From NCBI GenBank assembly GCA_902496125.1, contig CABUZU010000093.1:1-7822 (forward strand): a stretch of 7,822 nt of DNA, read 5' to 3'. The DNA comes from an uncultured Lachnospiraceae bacterium. Lineage in GTDB: Bacteria > Bacillota > Clostridia > Lachnospirales > Lachnospiraceae. Shown here piece by piece: positions 5,671 to 7,822 of the stretch; the stretch's first letter is position 1; each line of letters begins with the position of its first letter. A model generated the notes under the pieces. The model made no database searches, was not told the origin of the DNA, and saw nothing but the letters and a program-made list of their open reading frames with translations. The translations under genes and the position numbers were made by a program.

Positions 5671-7638
5671 TTACTTTTTAATTTTTACTGATTTTACTTT
5701 ACTCCAATCAGACTTTAATCCAGTTGACTTGTGATTACTTCGAATCTGTACGTAATAAGTTTTACCTTTTATTAATTTCTTAATGGTTTTATTCGTTGTT
5801 GAATTCTTTTTAATCGTAACGGATTTTGCCTTCTTCATAGATTTTGAAGTACTATAACGAATGGTATATCCAGTAGCTTTAGAATCTTTCTTCCAAGTTA
5901 ATTTCATTGCTTTTGAAGAAACATTCCTTACTGTACGAATTGTTGGTGTTACTGGTTTTATCGTAACATTAATAATTTTTACTGCTTTCTTATAAGTTTT
6001 GGTTTCACTAGCAGTAATGGTAATTTTAGTTTTGCCAATTTTCTTAGGCGTTATCTTTCCTTTTGAGCTAACAGTCGCAACGTTGGTATTACTAGAAATA
6101 TAGGTTAATTTACCTGTGCCAGTAGTAAGTTTTACCCCTAATGAGAATGATTTGGTACTAAAAGGTTTTACAACACTGACAGCACGAATCTTTTGAGTTC
6201 TTTTTTCAATTTTTAACGTAATAGTTTTGGTTGCTTGTTTATAATTTTTCGTTTCTGCTGCTGTAATTTTAATCGTTGTAGTACCTAATTTTTTTGGTGT
6301 AACCATTCCTTTTGAATTAACAGTTGCAACACTAGGATCACTAGATTCATAAGTTAAAGCACCTGTTCCTCGTGTTAAGGTAACATCTAATGAAAATGTT
6401 TTTTGGGTATATTCTTTAGTAATATTAGATGCACTAATCTTTTGACTTCCTCTTTCAATAGTATAGGTTTTTGTCATAGTACCTTTATACTGACCTTTAA
6501 AAGTAACAGTTACGGTATGTTCACCTAATTTTTTGCAATTTTCATCATAGGTAACTTTATAGTTAGCACTAGGAATATATTCTCCATTCGTATCTTTTAC
6601 TTTAACCGTTGGTTTATGTTCTTTACCATCATAAGTATATGTAGAATCTGATAAGGTTATCTTTGCTGGGGAATAAATAACTTCTTCTTCTGTATCATCG
6701 TGATAATTACAGTAATAGGTCTTTATTCCATTTGCTGTAGGAGTTGCCTTCTTACTTACCTTCTGAGTCCATACATGTAAATCGTCCTCATATAAGAAGT
6801 TCAAGTCACAGGTTCCATAGATTCCACTTAATTTACCAACTTCAGTATATTGCCATACTTGATAATTGCCTTTGAATTTAAATTTAGAATCATTTAATAC
6901 TTTACCTGAATGATTATATCTTGCAATCCAAATTTGATAGTCTTTACTAAGCTCCACTCCACCCATCGTAGAGTTCAATTTAGAAATTGAACCATAAATC
7001 ATCGGAGTATATCCAGCATCTGAAATTGCATCGCAAAATTCTCTTGCAACTGCTGACCATTTTGTAGCACTCTTAGAAGTAGAAGACCTTCCAAGTTTTC
7101 CATCATAAACCTTACCATTTACTGTATAGGTTCCACATTCTGCATCATAAACAACTGGCAAATCTAATTTTTTTCCATTTAAATGTTTTAAAATAAAGTT
7201 TACTTCATTAATGGCTTCTTTAGCATTAGTAGCCTGTGAATAATAATAAACACCTACTTTAATACCTGCTGCTTTAGCATTTTTAATATTCTTTTCATAA
7301 TAAGGGTCTAAAGTAAATTTACCATTATTTAACATGGAATGACCAATTCTGATAAATGCAGCCTTTACTCCTGCATTCTTTACCTTCTTCCAATCAATAT
7401 CATCATTCCACTTTGAAACGTCTACACATAATGCAATATTGCTGCCTTCTTTATCTCCATGATCATATGCTTTAATCTGTGATGAAGCAGTAGAATATGT
7501 CGATACTTCCGCCGAATTATGAGTATAGTATTCTGGGTCATAAATATCATCACTTTCTGCGTAAGCAATCTTTGACGATAGCATCAAACAAATTGACATA
7601 CACAGTAAAAAAAATGTTGCTTTAATTGTCTTTCGCAT
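5671..7638 (-). CDS. Secreted GH25 muramidase-like protein with Ig-like repeats and Fn3-like C-terminus
   Basis: GH25 enzymes cleave the MurNAc-GlcNAc bond of peptidoglycan; this 655-residue protein is probably an exported wall hydrolase. Seen: signal peptide 1-27 (basic MRKTIK, hydrophobic core, cleavage probably after AYA); GH25 domain about 66-285 with the early Asp73 in CVDVSKW, the DxE catalytic pair Asp165/Glu167 in VVYDAECG, and the closing QVWQYTEVGKLSGIYGTCDLN; an MBG/Ig-like module about 321-395 (YTYDGKEHKPTVKVKD); two tandem Big_2-like repeats about 399-477 and 480-561; and a lysine-rich Fn3-like domain about 563-655. No LPXTG or other anchor is visible, so it is probably held by non-covalent wall binding or released. 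The ATG at 7638 has AGGAAGGAG upstream; an ATG at 7668 lies at or before the predicted transcription start and lacks such a site. It has its own promoter. Family and export are firm; role (growth, spore or niche lysis) is unknown. Confidence 0.93.
   Translation of the reverse strand: MRKTIKATFFLLCMSICLMLSSKIAYAESDDIYDPEYYTHNSAEVSTYSTASSQIKAYDHGDKEGSNIALCVDVSKWNDDIDWKKVKNAGVKAAFIRIGHSMLNNGKFTLDPYYEKNIKNAKAAGIKVGVYYYSQATNAKEAINEVNFILKHLNGKKLDLPVVYDAECGTYTVNGKVYDGKLGRSSTSKSATKWSAVAREFCDAISDAGYTPMIYGSISKLNSTMGGVELSKDYQIWIARYNHSGKVLNDSKFKFKGNYQVWQYTEVGKLSGIYGTCDLNFLYEDDLHVWTQKVSKKATPTANGIKTYYCNYHDDTEEEVIYSPAKITLSDSTYTYDGKEHKPTVKVKDTNGEYIPSANYKVTYDENCKKLGEHTVTVTFKGQYKGTMTKTYTIERGSQKISASNITKEYTQKTFSLDVTLTRGTGALTYESSDPSVATVNSKGMVTPKKLGTTTIKITAAETKNYKQATKTITLKIEKRTQKIRAVSVVKPFSTKSFSLGVKLTTGTGKLTYISSNTNVATVSSKGKITPKKIGKTKITITASETKTYKKAVKIINVTIKPVTPTIRTVRNVSSKAMKLTWKKDSKATGYTIRYSTSKSMKKAKSVTIKKNSTTNKTIKKLIKGKTYYVQIRSNHKSTGLKSDWSKVKSVKIKK
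5956..6444 (-). repeat. Two tandem Big_2-like repeats within the GH25 gene
   Basis: Units at about 6202-6444 and 5956-6198 encode two similar segments of about 80 residues. Each begins near a QKI-type strand, contains TGTG, LTY, SS, VATV, SKG and TPKK in the same order, and ends in a lysine-rich strand. They look like duplicated Ig-like modules that extend the catalytic domain from the wall or bind it. Confidence 0.8.
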
Positions 7639-7673
7639 GAAAAAACTCCTTCCTAAATTTAATACCAAACATC

Positions 7674-7701
7674 ATTATAGCACACAAAATAAGAAAAACA
7701 A
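7674..7701 (-). promoter_or_regulatory. Promoter of the GH25 gene
   Basis: A perfect TATAAT -10 box (7674-7679), preceded by TGC (extended -10), pairs with TTGTTT (7696-7701) at a 16-nt spacing. The start would be near 7667, about 30 nt before the ATG at 7638, which supports that start over the one at 7668. Confidence 0.75.
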
Positions 7702-7709
7702 GAAAAAGG

Positions 7710-7738
7710 TTGACTTTTTCACTTTTATGTGTTAAAGT
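7710..7738 (+). promoter_or_regulatory. Promoter of the rightmost plus-strand gene
   Basis: TTGACT (7710-7715) and TAAAGT (7733-7738) are 17 nt apart, with a TGT just before the -10 box. The predicted start near 7745 lies about 33 nt before the ATG at 7778. It is back-to-back with the GH25 promoter, the two -35 boxes being only 8 nt apart. Confidence 0.7.
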
Positions 7739-7777
7739 TTTAAATCATTGAAGTAAACTAAAGAAGGGGAAAGTATT

Positions 7778-7822
7778 ATGTTAAAATTAGTAATCTTAGT
7801 TATTTATTTTGCAGTCTTAGTC
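7778..7822 (+). CDS. N-terminus of a probable membrane protein (cut by window edge)
   Basis: Fifteen codons are present, MLKLVILVIYFAVLV, almost all hydrophobic, as in a first transmembrane helix. The ATG follows a purine-rich ribosome site, AAGAAGGGGA (7761-7770), and a good promoter. The opening resembles the start of sodium:solute symporters, but 15 residues are too few to assign a family. Confidence 0.7.
   Translation, partial: MLKLVILVIYFAVLV

Noticed and set aside
5503..5691. Plus-strand ORF overlapping the end of spoVAC
   Set aside because: It is an out-of-frame shadow that runs through the terminator.
7639..7668. Longer start for the GH25 protein at 7668
   Set aside because: It would begin at or before the predicted transcription start and place residues ahead of a typical signal peptide; the ATG at 7638 has a strong ribosome site.
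1..7822. CRISPR array, tRNA/rRNA genes, insertion sequences
   Set aside because: No regularly spaced repeats, no tRNA cloverleaf (including tRNASec) and no transposase or terminal repeats were seen on either strand.

Overview
The window looks like chromosomal DNA from an anaerobic, spore-forming, low-GC Firmicute, most likely a clostridium of the Lachnospiraceae type. The evidence is AT-rich DNA, strong AGGAGG ribosome sites, a SpoVAC sporulation protein behind a forespore-type promoter, a cell-wall hydrolase with Lachnospiraceae-style Ig-like repeats, and a clostridial NuoG-like formate dehydrogenase. The species cannot be named from the sequence alone.

Left part (1-3445, minus strand): a redox cluster. 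The largest gene (695-3445) is a 916-residue formate dehydrogenase that a plain ORF scan splits in two at an in-frame TGA. That TGA is the active-site selenocysteine codon: it sits in the family motif (Arg-Val-Sec-His) and is followed, at the spacing of the E. coli fdhF element, by a perfect 6-bp hairpin with a GGUCU loop, the bacterial SECIS signal. Downstream (1-419) begins a NuoE/HydC-like [2Fe-2S] subunit that runs off the window. It has its own promoter and a long leader holding a perfect 16-bp hairpin. Together these suggest a cytoplasmic, NAD(P)- or ferredoxin-linked formate dehydrogenase complex, perhaps an electron-bifurcating one; the remaining subunits would lie beyond position 1.

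Middle (3446-4932, minus strand): a seryl-tRNA synthetase gene lies directly upstream of the selenoprotein gene, with no obvious strong terminator between them. It has a divergent motif 2 loop, a GTG start without a good ribosome site, and no visible T-box leader. Since seryl-tRNA synthetase performs the first step of selenocysteine synthesis (Ser-tRNASec), this raises the idea of an accessory enzyme tied to selenoprotein production; that is a hypothesis. The 242-nt spacer holds an 11-codon mini-ORF with a very strong ribosome site and a GC-richer patch I cannot explain.

Right part (4933-7822): divergent from serS is a solitary spoVAC (plus strand) with a sigma-G-type promoter. It shares a bidirectional terminator with a convergent gene for a secreted GH25 lysozyme-like protein carrying Ig-like repeats and a C-terminal Fn3-like domain. 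Back-to-back promoters then separate the GH25 gene from the first 15 codons of a plus-strand membrane protein cut by the window edge.
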